64,000 bases of DNA from NCBI GenBank assembly GCA_009599575.1, contig VWND01000005.1, positions 1,550,001-1,614,000 of the forward strand, written 5' to 3'. Source of the stretch: Blumeriella jaapii. Taxonomy: Eukaryota; Ascomycota; Leotiomycetes; Helotiales; Drepanopezizaceae. This document shows, piece after piece, positions 1 to 12,060 of the stretch. Under the pieces are notes generated by a model. The model was not told the origin of the DNA. It saw nothing but the letters and a program-made list of their open reading frames with translations, and ran no database searches. Numbering within the stretch: the stretch's first letter is position 1; each line of letters begins with the position of its first letter. Position numbers and translations under genes: made by a program.

Positions 1-1440
1 ATAAAGCTTATTTCATTTAAATAAGTTTTTATATACAAAACGAATAGCTTAAGCGAATTGCAACGGTGCAAATCGAGACTAGTCGTAAAAAGAGATTTCT
101 AAAACGAAGCTTTAATCTTTTTTATATACGCAGCTATATTCGCAGCCCGTTTTTTCCGAACGGTTATAACGTTAACGGCCCATTTCGACCTGGAAATTAA
201 ACAATTCGATATGGTTAATGCTTTCGTTAATGCAAAACGAGATTCCAGAAATAAGCCAATTATATGCAATTTGCCTAATGAATTTAAACAACCAGGTATA
301 ATAGTATAATTAAACCGAGCTTTATATAAGTTAAAAAACTTTCCAGCTTTATAATACGGCGAATTTGCTAATATTTTGAAAAAGCTAAAGCTCGAACCAA
401 TAAGCGAGAAGCCTTATATATTCGCCAACGAGGTGCGGAGCGTATACGTGGCGTTTTACGTCGATAATATTTAAGTTTTATATTACGCCTTCTATTCGTT
501 AAAAGCCGACGAAATCATTTTCGGTCTGAAAAAGGCTTACGAACTTATAAGCATAAAAGATTTGAACTATTTTCTCGGAATTCGTATTTTACGAAACAAA
601 CAAAAAAAGAAAGTCTTTCTGCTTCACGACTCGTATATCGAAAAAATCGTTACGAAGTTTGGTATATGCAAAAGGCGCTTTCCAAGTACGCCTTTTTTAA
701 TTTGCGAATTTATTAAAAACCTAAGCGTAGCCACGCTTCCGCAGATTAAAAAGTATTAAAAAAAGGTCGGTTTAATTTTGTATACGGCTATTATGCTTCG
801 ATCCGACGTGGCTTTCGCAGCTTTTTAGCTTTTTTATTTTTTTACCAATCCAAGTTTTTAATATTTCGAAGCAGCCAATTAAACGCTTCGATATTTTTAT
901 AAAACGAAGTTCTTAAGGATCGTTTACAGTCGGAAGAAGCGGAAAAACCAATTAATAGTTTTTACCGACGCTTTTTTCGCCGACGACCCAAAAACTCGGA
1001 AATTATTTCAAAAGTATATTTTCTTTTTTTTCGGAAATGCTATTTTATAAAAAGCTATACGACAGGACATAATTACCACTTTTTTTATTAAAGCGGAGTT
1101 ATTTGCTTATATAGCGACCGTGAAAAAAATAATAGTATTTTAACGTTTTTTCAAAAAGCTTCGATTCGACGTTGTTTTTAAATAAAACGTATATTGCGAT
1201 AACTAGCAAACGATCAGACTGATCGTAAAAAATAAAAAAAGAATTTTTACGAAGCTTCGCCACGTCGATATAAGCAATATATAAATTCGCTAGGAGTATT
1301 AAAATAAAAAGTTTAAAATTATATATTTTTTAATAAATAAAATACACGCAAACGGTTTTATTAAAAATTTAATCCGATAAAAGTACGAAAGTTTCGTTAA
1401 ATTTTTTAATCTACGGGATTCTCGGAGCTTTGTCGAAAAG
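1..1440 (+). mobile_element. Ty1/copia retrotransposon pol remnant (reverse transcriptase and RNase H), RIP-degraded
   Basis: Reading the plus strand through stop codons gives a recognisable copia pol. Early on there is an RT segment with FDLEIKQFDMVNAF and an ALYKLK motif, then a FYVDN block that corresponds to the YVDD catalytic box. A NYFLGIRI segment (about 565-600) follows, and an RNase H-like stretch begins near 900-1000 (VFTDAFFADDPKTR). The largest open piece is only 65 codons (562-759). In-frame stops, mostly TAA or TAG at places where the family has Trp or Gln, together with very high AT content fit RIP (C to T) mutation. The element enters from the left edge, so gag, protease and most of integrase lie outside. 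It cannot encode a working enzyme. The family call is strong; the 3' boundary is only approximate. Confidence 0.85.
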
Positions 1441-3300
1441 CTCGATTAATCGAGCTGAAAAGCTTGCATTTTGTAAGCGTACATTTATTTAAACAGACTT
1501 TTATTAAAACTTAAAACATAGCAAAAACTATTTTTTAAGCAAATTCAAAAACCCAAAAACCAGACCGCTCAACTTTGCAAAAAGTTAAAAATATAACCCG
1601 CCAAAATAATAATCCGCGCACGACGCTTCGCGACAGTCAGATTTGGGATAAATTTTCCGATAGCCCTTCTAAGAACGGCTGCCGCCGGCTGTGCTGCCGC
1701 CGGCTATGCAGCCGGAACATTTTTTTTTTTTTGCGGAGCTTCACCAGGCTGAGGACCAGAGACGTTTGACAAAAAGGTCGCCGCGAGATTTTCTTTTGGA
1801 CCTCCAGAAACGGAAGTATTTTCTGATGGGTCGTGGCCAGACCTTATTCCGCCAGCACGTAAAGCAGGCGTAGAAGTTTTCATTCGAAAAGCAGAAATCT
1901 GAAGGATTTTACGAGCCGCGGCGAGCTTCGCGTTAATAATACGCTTTGTGTTTATTAGTTTTGCTTTTAAATTACGATCGATTTAAAAGCTTATTTTTTT
2001 GTATTTTTAAAGCCGCTTTAATCGTAGAATAGAAAATAACCGTTATATTCTAGGAATCGATTAGCAGAAACGATAGAGTTTTTCGATAAAACTGACCGTT
2101 TTAGTGATTTTGTTAACCCGAGTTTTAAAAACGAAAAACTACGCAGCTAAAACGTTCGCGTCGGCCGGAATATACGACGTGTTGATTGCGTAGTATCGAT
2201 AGCAACGAGCTTCAGCCAAGTTCGATAAGCAGTCGTAATTTAAGTTTTCAATTGTTTCGCGAGCAATACAGGTTATACAAGAAATAGGGTTAGGAGACCC
2301 AGAAATAACAGGCTTTTTGGCTCCGGTGCGAACGCGTTTTGGAAAACGATTATCGTCGTTATTTTTACTTTTAGTTTTTTCGCTTTAGTAACCTCCGGCC
2401 GCTTTTTTTTCAAAAGCGCTAGTGTTTTGCCCTCCCTTTCCGGAAGTGCCACCAGGACCGAAACTACCGCTAATAGCTTTTTCACCGCCAGCAGCGTTTT
2501 TTCTATTTTCAGGCGCTATATCGGCATTTTCGAGGCCGGGCAAATATAGATTTTCGAAAAAACCGTCCAAAAACGAAATATCGAAAGGGTCGCCTTTTTC
2601 GAAAAAGTTAAAAAGAAACGAATTGGCCGAAAAGACCGATTAATTACGCAAAATGGATTTCGCAAAACTCCGATTACGCAAGCGCCGAAAACTGGAAGTT
2701 CGAGAAGCTAAGCCAATTTATCGCGTGGAACCACGCGGACGACTTTTTTTAGGTATAAGAAAAGCTATATCGATGTTTTTAATTAAAATAGTAGAGCCTG
2801 AATTTATTAAAAATTGGTGAAAAAATAAAAAAATTAAGATTTTCAAAAGCGACGAAACGCTTATTTAAGCTGAATTGGCCTTATTTACGCTTCGCAACGA
2901 TAAAAAATATAAACAAGCTATATAAATGTTGCAATATCGTGTTACGGCCGCATTCGGACGACAAAAGGATTTTTCCGCGCTTTGAAAGTAGCTAATCGCC
3001 GGATTAGCAATCAGCTAAAAGATGTGTTGCGCTATATTTACATTTTTTTATTTTTTTTTATTTTTTTTGTTTCAGATTTATTTTTCTTATACGCTTTCAG
3101 TAGTTAAATGTTCCTGGAGCTCGGAAAGGCTCGTAGTTACGTAATAACGAGCCTCCTCGGAGACTAGTTTTTCCGAGCGACTAACTAAGCGAGCCCGAAC
3201 CTTCCGTCTTCTGCGGAAAGCTCGCCAGTCAGACTTAGAATAATACAAATAACATTTTACTGCATACAATTTATCCGTTCCATCCTCCGGTGAGGGTTCC
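1441..3300. mobile_element. AT-rich retroelement debris of uncertain family
   Basis: No intact gene is present. The stretch begins in what may be the 3' end or LTR of the copia remnant. It includes a GC-rich island near 1679-1720, where a GCCGCCGGCT-type decamer is repeated, and broken plus-strand reading frames near 2420-3030. These give short plausible coding pieces (for example NYAKWISQNSDY and FIAWNHADDFF) interrupted by stops. These could be a degraded gag, but I could not assign them to a family. Base composition and stop content match the neighbouring RIP-mutated elements. The part near 3090-3300 is less AT-rich and is not recognisable. Confidence 0.45.
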
Positions 3301-3306
3301 TACCGA

Positions 3307-6300
3307 CTATTCAGATATGCACGACAGGTATGCAATACAAAAATCGTTTAAATAATCGAAAAAAACGTCGTTTATATAACGTTGGTAAATTGCGGGTTTA
3401 TTAATAAGGCTAAAAAATAGCATTTTGCATTTATAAGCGCCGTAACGCGTACGAAACGTCGTTAGTTTTTTATTGGCGGGATTTATTCGAATTTTATAAA
3501 AGGTTTGACGAATATTAAGCTTCGTAAAAATTCGCGCTTTCGAAAAACGAGCAAAGGTTTTATCGATAAAAGAAAAAGAATAGCGATTTTTACGAATAAT
3601 ATTATTAAAAATTCGATAATCGATATAAAAACGCAGTAAACCGTCGGGTTTTTTGGCGAAAAGCATTGGAACAGCGAAAAAAGCGATAAAAAGTTCGATA
3701 AAGCTTTTGTCGAAGTTGTTTTGCAAATAAGTTTTAATAATTTCGAATTTTGAAATCGATATTTTATATAAAAAAGTGTATTTCAGCTTTTTCTTATTTA
3801 TAATAAGCTCGATTTTGTAATCGTAGGGCCGGTAAAAAGTTAGCTCGTTATTAGCGGCTTTAAAAAACACGTGTTCGAGGTTTTTGTATTTCGGAGAAAA
3901 AGATTCGAAAAAAGGTTTATTCGAAATTAGTTTTGCTAAGTTAATTAAAAAGGTCGAAATCGATATTTTATTGGTTTTAAAACGTTCGAAAAGATTGTAA
4001 AATTAGGTTTTAAAAGAAATGTTATACGTAAGGTCGTTTAGTATTTTATCGATTTCGTATAAAAAGGTTGAAAACATTTTAATTGCTTTTTTTCTGAAGA
4101 TCAGCTTAAAAACGTATGCAGTGATTTGGCAAATGAAAATTGAATAAGCAGTAGGTTAAGGGATTCGTTTTCGAATTGGTCGTTTGAAAAGTTTAGAAGA
4201 TGGCTTATTTGAATTATCGATTATATTAAGCTGAAAGGCCATCGCGGCGAAGGCTTTTCTTCGGTTTTTAATATAATTGTTTTTCGTAGAACGAAAAAGC
4301 TGTTTTAACGAAGGGAAAAAAGAAAAAAAAGAAATAATAAAAAAGAAATCGTTAATTTAGGAAAATGGTGTAATTTTTTGTATTATTTTATTAGCGTCGC
4401 TATCGAAATTGGCACCGCGAATAAAATTCGATTTTTTCGCGCTTTGTACAACGTCGTAAATCTGTTATAATTGATTAAGGTTTTTGTTACGTTTTACAGC
4501 GTCGTTTTAATGGCGAGATTAAATCTTTCGGAGGTGCAAATAAAAAATTTCAATATAACGAGCGTAAAAGACTATAAAGGAATAAGATTTCGGCCAATAA
4601 AGCTTGCGTTTATTATAATTTAGTAGAATTTGGTATTCGGCCAGCCAAGCTTTTTTTAGAATTATATTATGATTTCCGAAGTTAATAATTAAAAAAAAAA
4701 TAAACGATTATATTCGATTATTAATAATAAAATTAAAAAGCGTAAAATATGTAATTAAATGGCTACGAGTTTTATTATACCTTTTTACAAAAAAAGGAGC
4801 CGGGAGAAATTAAATCAAAGGTTTTAAAAAAAAAAAAAAATATTTGATTAGCGCCGAATCGATTAACGTATAACCGTTCGTTCCAAAGTCGGCGAGCGCT
4901 TTATTTTGTACGAAAAGCTATTTTTAATAAATATAACGGGAATTGTTAATAAATCGCTATTAAAAAGCTTTCGAACGTTAAAATAACGTATATCGCGTAA
5001 TACGTTTAAAAAAAAGGCTTTGCTTAGGCCTGGGCGTTTTTTCGATTAGCGGAAAAGCTTTTGATTTTTTCGTATGCGTTTTAAAAATCGTTTAAAAAAA
5101 GGTTTTCGTTTTTATTATTATTATTAAAGGGCGAATTTTCGGCCGGTTCGATTTCGTTTACATTTATTAGTCTAAGAAGGTTTTTGGGTGGAACCGAAAA
5201 TCGGCCCGTGGAAGGTCGTGCAAATTGGCTTTTTTAAATTTTCTGATATAAAATAAAAAACGAGCGTTGTCGTTGGTCCGATCGAAAAAGAAAAATACTA
5301 AAAAAGGCGTTTTGGCGTAAAAAAAAAAAAAAAACAGCAAAAGGCTGAAAAAAAGCTTATGAAGCATTTGAACGACTTTCGTACGTACGATTTAACTCGT
5401 AGTACGCTTTGGTTAAGAATTTACCATTTTAATAAATAGTAGATTTGGTGAAAAAGCGATTCGCGTATAAAATTCGTTTAGCCAATTGATTTTGTTTTTT
5501 TTATCGAACGGCGGTAAGCTAATTTTTAAAAATCGTTATACGCGTTTATTCCAAATGCAGCTTTTTTCGTAAACGCTTTGGTATTTTATCGCGGAAAACG
5601 TTTCGAAGCTGTTTATTAGTTCGTATTTGAACGTTCGCTGCGAAAATGAAAAATCGCAAATAAAATCGCTAAAAATCGTCGTACGTATTTATTATAAGCA
5701 TTTTAAACTCGTTTTCGGCCTTTTAAACGTTTGAAAAATCGGCCAGGAAATCGGCGACTTTTTTTATTAATTCTTCGGAAAGTATAAAATCGGAACGGTT
5801 TAAAATACGCGGAATAAAAAATTCTTTCGCTACGTTTTCGGTTTAATCGAATATATAATTTTTGCGAAATCGATCGTTAGCGAAATAGTCGTAATAAAAT
5901 TCGAAGTTATCGAAAACTTTAATTTTTTAATAGCGTGCTTTGTAATTTTTATTATTATTTAGCTTAAACTCAAAGTTTGAAACGCGTTTTATACGAGCTA
6001 GTCGAAAATCAGCAAATAAATGGAAATTATAGCGTTTAAAAGGCGCGCTAAAATTTTGGCCGTTATAAAAAGATTTAAAAAAAGTTTGCGAAAAGCGTAA
6101 AAATTGGTTTGCAGCATTTGTTAATTGAAATAAAACGTTGCGAAAAAAAGCAGCAGATTCGCGACTGGCAAAAGCACGTTCGATAGATTTTATCAAACGC
6201 TTTAATTAAAGGATCTGTCGCAGTCGTATAGTTTTTAAAAATAATCGTTTATGTTTTTGCGCTTTTTTCAATTGATTTTACAAAAGTTTTAACTAAACGC

Positions 6301-6597
6301 TTTCAGCGCTAGGCTGCAAGAAAAAAATGGCAGGCGAAATGGTTGGCGCTCTGCCCTTTCTTTTGTTTTTCTTTCTTCGGGGGGAGGATTGTTTTTCAGA
6401 AAAAAAAGCTTTTGGAAAAAGCTGCTTTTTCGCTGATTAAAAAAAAGGTTAAGGTGTAGTAGCAAAAGCTGAAAAACTTTGCTAAAAGGAAAATCGTTAA
6501 ATAAAAGCCATTTTTCGCGAAGTGCGGAAATAAGCCTTTTTACGACCGGTCGATCACTTTAGTATAACCCGTAAAGAATTCGAAAAGAAAAATAGTT
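3307..6597 (-). mobile_element. Ty3/gypsy retrotransposon fragment (gag region and N-terminal half of reverse transcriptase), RIP-degraded
   Basis: On the minus strand, 3870-3307 is open for 187 codons. It reads as the start of a gypsy reverse transcriptase: HRPYD-like 'YRPYDYKIEL', 'LLRFYIDYR' (family: LRFCVDYR), 'FTKLNIRQ' (FTKLDIR), 'TFRTRYG' and 'AIYQRYIND'. The homology stops at 'AYL', exactly where the catalytic YxDD box should follow, so the rest of RT, RNase H and integrase are missing. Upstream (3900-6200, higher coordinates) is the stop-riddled gag/protease region, including an 89-codon open piece at 6196-5927. An LTR-like sequence lies just upstream at 6598-6935 in the same orientation. 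The element is dead and truncated. Confidence 0.8.
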
Positions 6598-6935
6598 TAC
6601 GCCGTCGCTAGCGTAAAAAAAAAGTTGTTAATAATATAACGATTTAATTAATCGAAAAGCTGGGAAATCAATTAACTAATCGCCGTATTTATATAATATA
6701 AAAAACGAGCTTTTGGTTTTATAACAAAAATATTCACTTAGAATCAACAATTGCAGAAAGCAGAAGTTGCTAAAAAAAGAAAGCCTTATATATATAAATA
6801 ATTTCTACAGTTGATAGGGAGACCCACCAGAAGACCAGAAAGCTTGCAGCTATACGTAGTTGCTGGGGAGCTTGCAGCTATACGTAGTTGCTGGGGTGAC
6901 ACGAGAGGTGGCAACAGAGTGAATCGTCATAGCTG
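6598..6935 (-). repeat. LTR-like sequence, left arm of head-to-head inverted repeat
   Basis: This segment, read on the minus strand, matches 7037-7352 read on the plus strand over about 320 bp. Shared landmarks are GACGGCGTA at the inner end, CTGGGA/GATCA, AACGAGC, AACAATTGCA, GCCTTATATATATAAA (a TATA-like promoter), TACGTAGTTGCT and GTGAC. It carries a 27-bp tandem duplication (agcttgcagctatacgtagt... twice, 6841-6895) that the right arm lacks. It lies at the 5' side of the minus-strand gypsy remnant, as a 5' LTR should. Its inner half shows the T/A state at most mismatches with the right arm. Confidence 0.7.
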
Positions 6936-7036
6936 AAGGCGTATTCCGAAGGTTTGGATTCGTACGATTATTTGGATAGCGACGTATTAATAGATAAAAA
7001 TTCGAAAGCGCGCTTTTTTCGGACGGAAAAGTAATG

Positions 7037-7352
7037 TAACGATTTATTCTATTGCCACTTTTTTTGTCACTTTAGCAACTACGTATAATTGCAAGCTCTT
7101 TAGTTTCCTGATGGATTTTCCATCAATTGTAAAAACCATTTATATATATAAGGCTTTTTTTTTTTAGCAACCTTTGTCTTTTGCAATTGTTGATTTTAAA
7201 TAAATATTTTTGTTACAAAACCAAAGGCTCGTTTCTTATACCATATGAACACGGCGACCAGTTGACTGATCTCCCAGCCCTCCGACTGATTAGATCGTCA
7301 CAGAAAGGATTAAGCTATAGCTTTACCGAATACAACCTACTCGACGGCGTAT
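7037..7352 (+). repeat. LTR-like sequence (solo or truncated element), right arm of inverted repeat
   Basis: This is the plus-strand counterpart of the LTR-like sequence at 6598-6935, separated from it by about 100 bp. It holds a TATA-like box (tttatatatataagg, 7139-7153) about 75 bp after a TGTCAC motif at 7065. No internal retrotransposon region follows, so it is a solo LTR or the stump of a second copy. The hexamer gtaatg occurs just before it (7031) and again just after its presumed end (7376), which could be a target-site duplication, but the TG..CA ends are blurred by mutation. Confidence 0.6.
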
Positions 7353-8453
7353 TTTACCAATGAAAAGGTAACGATGTAATGCGAATACTAACAAAGCGCT
7401 TGTAAAATTCGACGTTGTAAAATGAAATTATAAAATGCTTTTAAAGATTTGACAGAGAAGCTGCATTACCGCGAAATCGAAACCCCGGAACGTTTAATTT
7501 TATAAGAAAACTTTCTTATTATCGTACCTAGTGTTAAATCATTCCTTTTGCTTGGCATGTTCCTTAACCTTATGAAAGATTAAGTAAGTAGCTGGTTTTC
7601 CGGTTCTTATTGACGTTCAATCCTACACTCCAATTTTGATTTCTTTGACACCAACAAAAACTAGGCCGCTCAGACTTGGACATCCTTGGCCTCAGTAAGC
7701 CTCCGCTATAAGCCCCGTCAGTCAGATAAGAAAGTACTTACTGATACTGATGAGCCTCCCAGCTGGTATACATGAAACATCCACCTGACGCCCACCGCAA
7801 AAGCTGTCCACAACGTGGCTCCAGATATATGAGCACGATTTGACGGTCTCGACTACGCCAGGAAATGCGCAGCCCTCGTTAATGGAAAGCTCCTCCATGG
7901 TACACAGAAGGTACTTCCACGCCCGAAAAATCCAGGAAATTCGTCCCAAGTGACTCTCCCTTCGCCAGCGAAATCGTTCTCGATTTGCATCAGTACGATC
8001 ATGAGTTGGCCCAGGACCCTGCTCCGATTTCAGCGAGGGTCTTCTGAGGCCGGCTACAAAGCAATCGATACCACTACCCCTACTGCCGGGCTGCATTTGC
8101 CGATGCTGTCCAGTGAATAGAGATTCTCCGAGATGAGACCCACAACAGGTGATTTGTGGAAATCGTGGAAAAATGGAGGCCGAGCGGATGAAAGCTACAA
8201 TCACACGTGGACCGGGACGAAGAGCGCGGTGAGCGCGCAGGAGAGGCTGGAAAAGATGGTACAGTACTGGCTACGCTGAAGAAAAGGAACTGAGATGCAG
8301 AGAACCGCAAGCGTGCGGACATGTGGCATGGCATTACAAGGTGAGAATGTTCTCGGCAACAGACTGGCTTCGCTGACCTTTCGGATTTTCGCTAAATTGG
8401 ACTTCTAAAAACGAGTCAATGATATTTAGTCTTGCTCAGGAATACCTTGACGC
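7353..8453. other. Transition from AT-rich repeat island to gene-bearing DNA; no recognised gene
   Basis: Base composition rises from strongly AT-rich to near-balanced around 7.6-7.7 kb, marking the edge of the RIP-affected island. Minus-strand open stretches of 160 and 84 codons (8204-7722 and 8334-8080) exist but match no family I know and have no clear start context. They may be 3' UTR or non-coding. The segment includes the likely 3' UTR of the DUF3176 gene. Confidence 0.5.
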
Positions 8454-10992
8454 TCAAGTCCTGCCCCTGATTTCCCCTCGATCTCCAGCCACGAACCTCC
8501 ATCCCTCAGTCGTCTCCGTTAAGAGGACTTCTTTTCTCCCAGCGACTCTGTCCATCTCATCGACCGTAATCAGCCCGCCTTTCGCCTCGGCTCTAGAGGT
8601 CTCGGTGAGTCCGTGGTATAGGTAGGCCAACGGACTGCTTTTCCACACATTAGAGTTCGCCTGGTTGGCGGTTTTGAGGATCGTCCAAATCAGCAGAACA
8701 CAAGTTGCGAACACGAGCGCGGCGGGAAGTGCCAGCCACGGCCAGACAACGCGGACGCAAGTCTGCACGCCGTTCACCACGCCGGGCGCGACGGTAGAGT
8801 TCCGGTCGACGGTGCGCATGTAATCCGACATCGAGTTTGCCAGACGATTCATCATTGCATTCGTGGTGTTGTGAGACGCACTTCCTTGGCGGTAGTAGCT
8901 ATCCAGCCAAACGTTCGAATACCGGATTATGTTCTCCGCCCACAACTGTCTGATCGTCAGCTCTCAATCACGTCTCAGGCTAGGAGCATTTGAGAACCAG
9001 AAGGAGCGGAGAAAAAACACAGCGTGAATATGCTGACCTCTTTAGGATCTTGAACGCCATCGCTTCCGCCTTGAGCAAGTGCTTGCCCTGTAACATTGCC
9101 ATCAAACAGTTTGTACACAAAGTCTTCAAGATTGTATTGCGACAGTGGCGTAGACTCCACCACACAGGAGTCGAACACGGCTTTCTTGAAAGGGTCAGCG
9201 GCGACCTTATCGGCCATATAAGTATAATTCAGAGGGCCTTTGTTTGAGTCCAGAGCTTCTTGCAAGACGGAGGGGTCAGAGCTGCTATACTGGAAGGAAG
9301 CGTAAAGTGCCTCGGTCTTGTTGAAGCCGAAGAATTCGTAGACGTCAGTGTACTCGGTGTTGTTGTACCAACATGGAGATATCAAATAAGCAGGCCACGT
9401 AGTATTCACGGGAGGCTTGTTGTTTCGGATCATGTAACCTGGTGGAAATGAGTCAGCAACGGCCGAGTGATTCAAGCTGTCGGGCTGCAGGCGGGAAATT
9501 CTAGACGAAGTTGAATCAACAAAATGACGGCTCTCATGCAATACTGACCTGGTTGAGCCGCGATCTCCGTCACGTTGGACACCGAAACGAGGTTCTCAAC
9601 GAAAACTCCGTTCATGACAGAGGCTTCGTAGGTTCTGCCGCAAAATGATAGCATGCAGGAAGAGGCAGTGATTGCGTTCCAGTCTTCTACAGCAAGACAA
9701 GTTCTTGGGTTCATGGGCGAGCATTGGCCTGTGGGAACGGATGATTTGGCGGTTGGGAGACGTGATGGGATGAGACAATCCGTGTCCGGATGGCGCTCGC
9801 CGCCTGTCATCCAATCTGTTGTACAGCTCGTGTTTCGTGTATATGCGAGGGAATTGAATCCCGAGATTTCGGAAAGCCTGTATGAGTAAGGTAAGGAGTT
9901 TGGAAATTTCGTCCAGTTCACTGTTCTGGAATTGTGACTTATGAGCGCGGCGACAGGGCTCAGGTCGTTGTACTCGAAAGGAGGCTGGCTCATGGACGGA
10001 GATGACCACAGGTAAACTTCGTTTTCATCAGGCTCCGGAAAAGTCGAGTTCAAAACAGTGCGCGGGAAAGTGTCATTCGAGAAGTTGCGATATGTGTGGT
10101 TGATAAATTCATTCTTGACGTCGTAGATCACATTCGCGCACTGATTGCATACTCCGAACGTCGTGTACTTCATAGGAAAGGTGCAGTTCCCGGTAGGACA
10201 ACTGAAAGTCCAAAACTTCCGTTAAATGACGGCTGGGTTAGGCCTTGGTAGACGGCGCCAACCATGCCGGCTTCGATTGGCGACAGCAGGGCTTGTTGAG
10301 GCGTGTATGACTTTGCGATTGGGATCGAGGCTTGGGAGTTGGTCTCGATATAGCTGCACGAGTAAAAGCGAATGCTTTGTTGCACGAACGGATCGACAGC
10401 AACAGTGATAATAGTGACAAGGGCGCCCAAGGTTGCAACATGGCTACTACCTGTCAGCGAGACTTTGGAAATCCATCCTTGAGGCCTACTGGAATTTCAG
10501 TTTGAACAACAAACAAATACTACCCCAGGGACCACGACTTGCATTCTCAAATACGGTCAGGTCCGTCAACGAGCGGGGCTTTTTAAACCATATCCACTTC
10601 AGCTGGCTAATGCCTTGGTTGGTGTCAGTGACCAACCCTTGATTCCGGAATAGAAACTCACACTCCGCCACAGCGAACATCATCATAGCTTTCAGAAGCG
10701 TAGAGAACACAGAGACAAGCGTGTTGAGAGTGATTTGATAAGGCCAAGATGGGCTTGGTTTCCTATTATAATGAACAAGAACGATGATGATCGCGACAAT
10801 TGCCAGGATCGTCCCTAAGAAGCCAAGAATCTCCCATCTCCAGTTCCACATGGGAGCGAATTTGCGTGACTTGATTATAGAATGCGGACTCCTGTCACTA
10901 GATCGAAGATCTGATGTTTTGTTGCTGTACTCGGTATCCGAGTCTATTCCACCTTTGAGCAAAGGGTCGCTTTGAGGAGCTGTAGTAGCCAT
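8454..10992 (-). CDS. DUF3176 family fungal membrane protein, about 754 aa, one apparent frameshift
   Basis: Fungal DUF3176 proteins are predicted plasma- or endomembrane proteins of unknown function. Exons (minus strand): 10992-10524, 10450-9549, 9438-9038, 8945-8454. Near residue 60 is the family signature W.WEILGFLGTILA, followed by the first membrane segment. After it come SPSWPYQITLNT, a second hydrophobic stretch, 'QLKWIWF' and 'EASRGPWG'. The second exon gives 'HVATLGALVTI', then the Cys-rich extracellular part (PTGNCTF, GVCNQC). The last exon has a C-terminal membrane segment (WLALPAALVFATCVLLIW). Between 'FGLSV' and 'PTGNC' the frame shifts by a single missing T in a T run (plus-strand AA at 10200-10201). 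Adding one base makes the exon sum 2265 nt, a multiple of three. Many N-glycosylation sequons lie in the middle domain, as is usual. Family assignment is firm; function is unknown. Confidence 0.85.
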
Positions 10993-11766
10993 TTCGACCT
11001 CGTAAGTTTGATTCAGGCGATGGCGTCTAATCAGGAAGTGACTGAAATCCCTTGGTCGTGGGGACGAGAACCATTTTTGCAAGTCACCAGAGCCTGAGCT
11101 GGCCGAAGAGTCTGGAGCAAACAGGGGCTCCAGGGCTGAACCGCGTATGCAGTGCCACTCTCAAGTAATTGTTTACCTAGTACGTGATAAGCCTCCATGT
11201 AGGGCTCGCATTGAAGATCAGGGTAAGCTCGCGTAAAATCCAGCCCGTGAGATTCTGCCAAATCGAAACACTTGTCTGATGCCCAGATACCAGCGTCAAG
11301 GCCGCCAATTGAAGTGATCGTACGTCAACAATAAGATGAAGGCGCGGCCCGCTTCTAATTCAGGAACCAGTCACGCAAAGACCTTGGACTCGATACTGTC
11401 GGTATCAATTCATTGGCGGTCTCGCACTTACCAAAGTAGGTAGTTTAAGCATTGCCGTGCCACTCCAAACAATCGAATCGACAGCTACAAAAAAAAGAAA
11501 ATTTTGTATAGAACTCATGTAACTGGATAGTAAACTTGAAAACTTTTTAGAACTTCCAGTGTATAAATGATAGAGCAAATCCGTAGATACTTGCTGATAC
11601 AATCAACGCCAAAGTGTTCCCGAATCAATCAACAATATTCAGTTCAAATTTCAACCCACCCACCACCAAAATACAGCCACTTTTCACTTCACAAACACTT
11701 ATTCGTCTCTCCCCGAATACTGTTTCAAGACATATCAAGTAGATGTACAATTCAGCTTTATCCAAT
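10993..11766. other. Upstream region of the DUF3176 gene; no assigned gene
   Basis: This holds the 5' leader and promoter of the DUF3176 gene. A minus-strand open stretch at 11261-11031 encodes 'GLDFTRAYPDLQCEPYMEAY', which looks protein-like but belongs to no family I can name and has no supported partner exons. Positions 11470-11700 are AT-rich and non-coding. Confidence 0.4.
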
Positions 11767-12060
11767 CTAGCCAGATGGCTCGTCGACACAGACCCGCTGA
11801 ATGACTTGCATCGAATCCAAGCAACCCAAAACTAGCACACGCCTGCACAGCACTTGCGTTAGAGCGAATCCCGTAACACCGACACATGAAACAGCGCGCC
11901 AGGAGAACCACTGCGGTAATACGCTCGTTGTGATACTGCTACGCATGCTCGACATGAATGTCACGGGATCACTCAGACACCCAATACAACTCACCTCATA
12001 GCCGCCGAGAAGGGAAAGAATGCATAGCGAGATAGCACCACCAAACAAAAGCAATCGCAT
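11767..12060 (-). CDS. Possible small membrane protein, 69 aa, two exons
   Basis: A start at 12060 opens with a hydrophobic segment (MRLLLFGGAISLCILSLLGGYE). It runs straight into a consensus donor (GAG|GTGAGT at 11994), and an acceptor (CCGCAG) lies at 11911. Joining exons 12060-11995 and 11910-11767 gives a 69-residue protein with a second moderately hydrophobic stretch (AVSCVGVTGFALTQVL). The hydrophobic N terminus could be a signal peptide or a first membrane helix. I do not recognise a family. Support is limited to an open frame, good splice sites and hydrophobicity; it may be a chance reading. Confidence 0.3.
   Translation of the reverse strand: MRLLLFGGAISLCILSLLGGYEVSCIGCLSDPVTFMSSMRSSITTSVLPQWFSWRAVSCVGVTGFALTQVLCRRVLVLGCLDSMQVIQRVCVDEPSG

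Noticed and set aside
7722..8334. Two minus-strand open frames (160 and 84 codons)
   Set aside because: No motif, no supported splice partners and no start context; they may be chance frames at the island edge.
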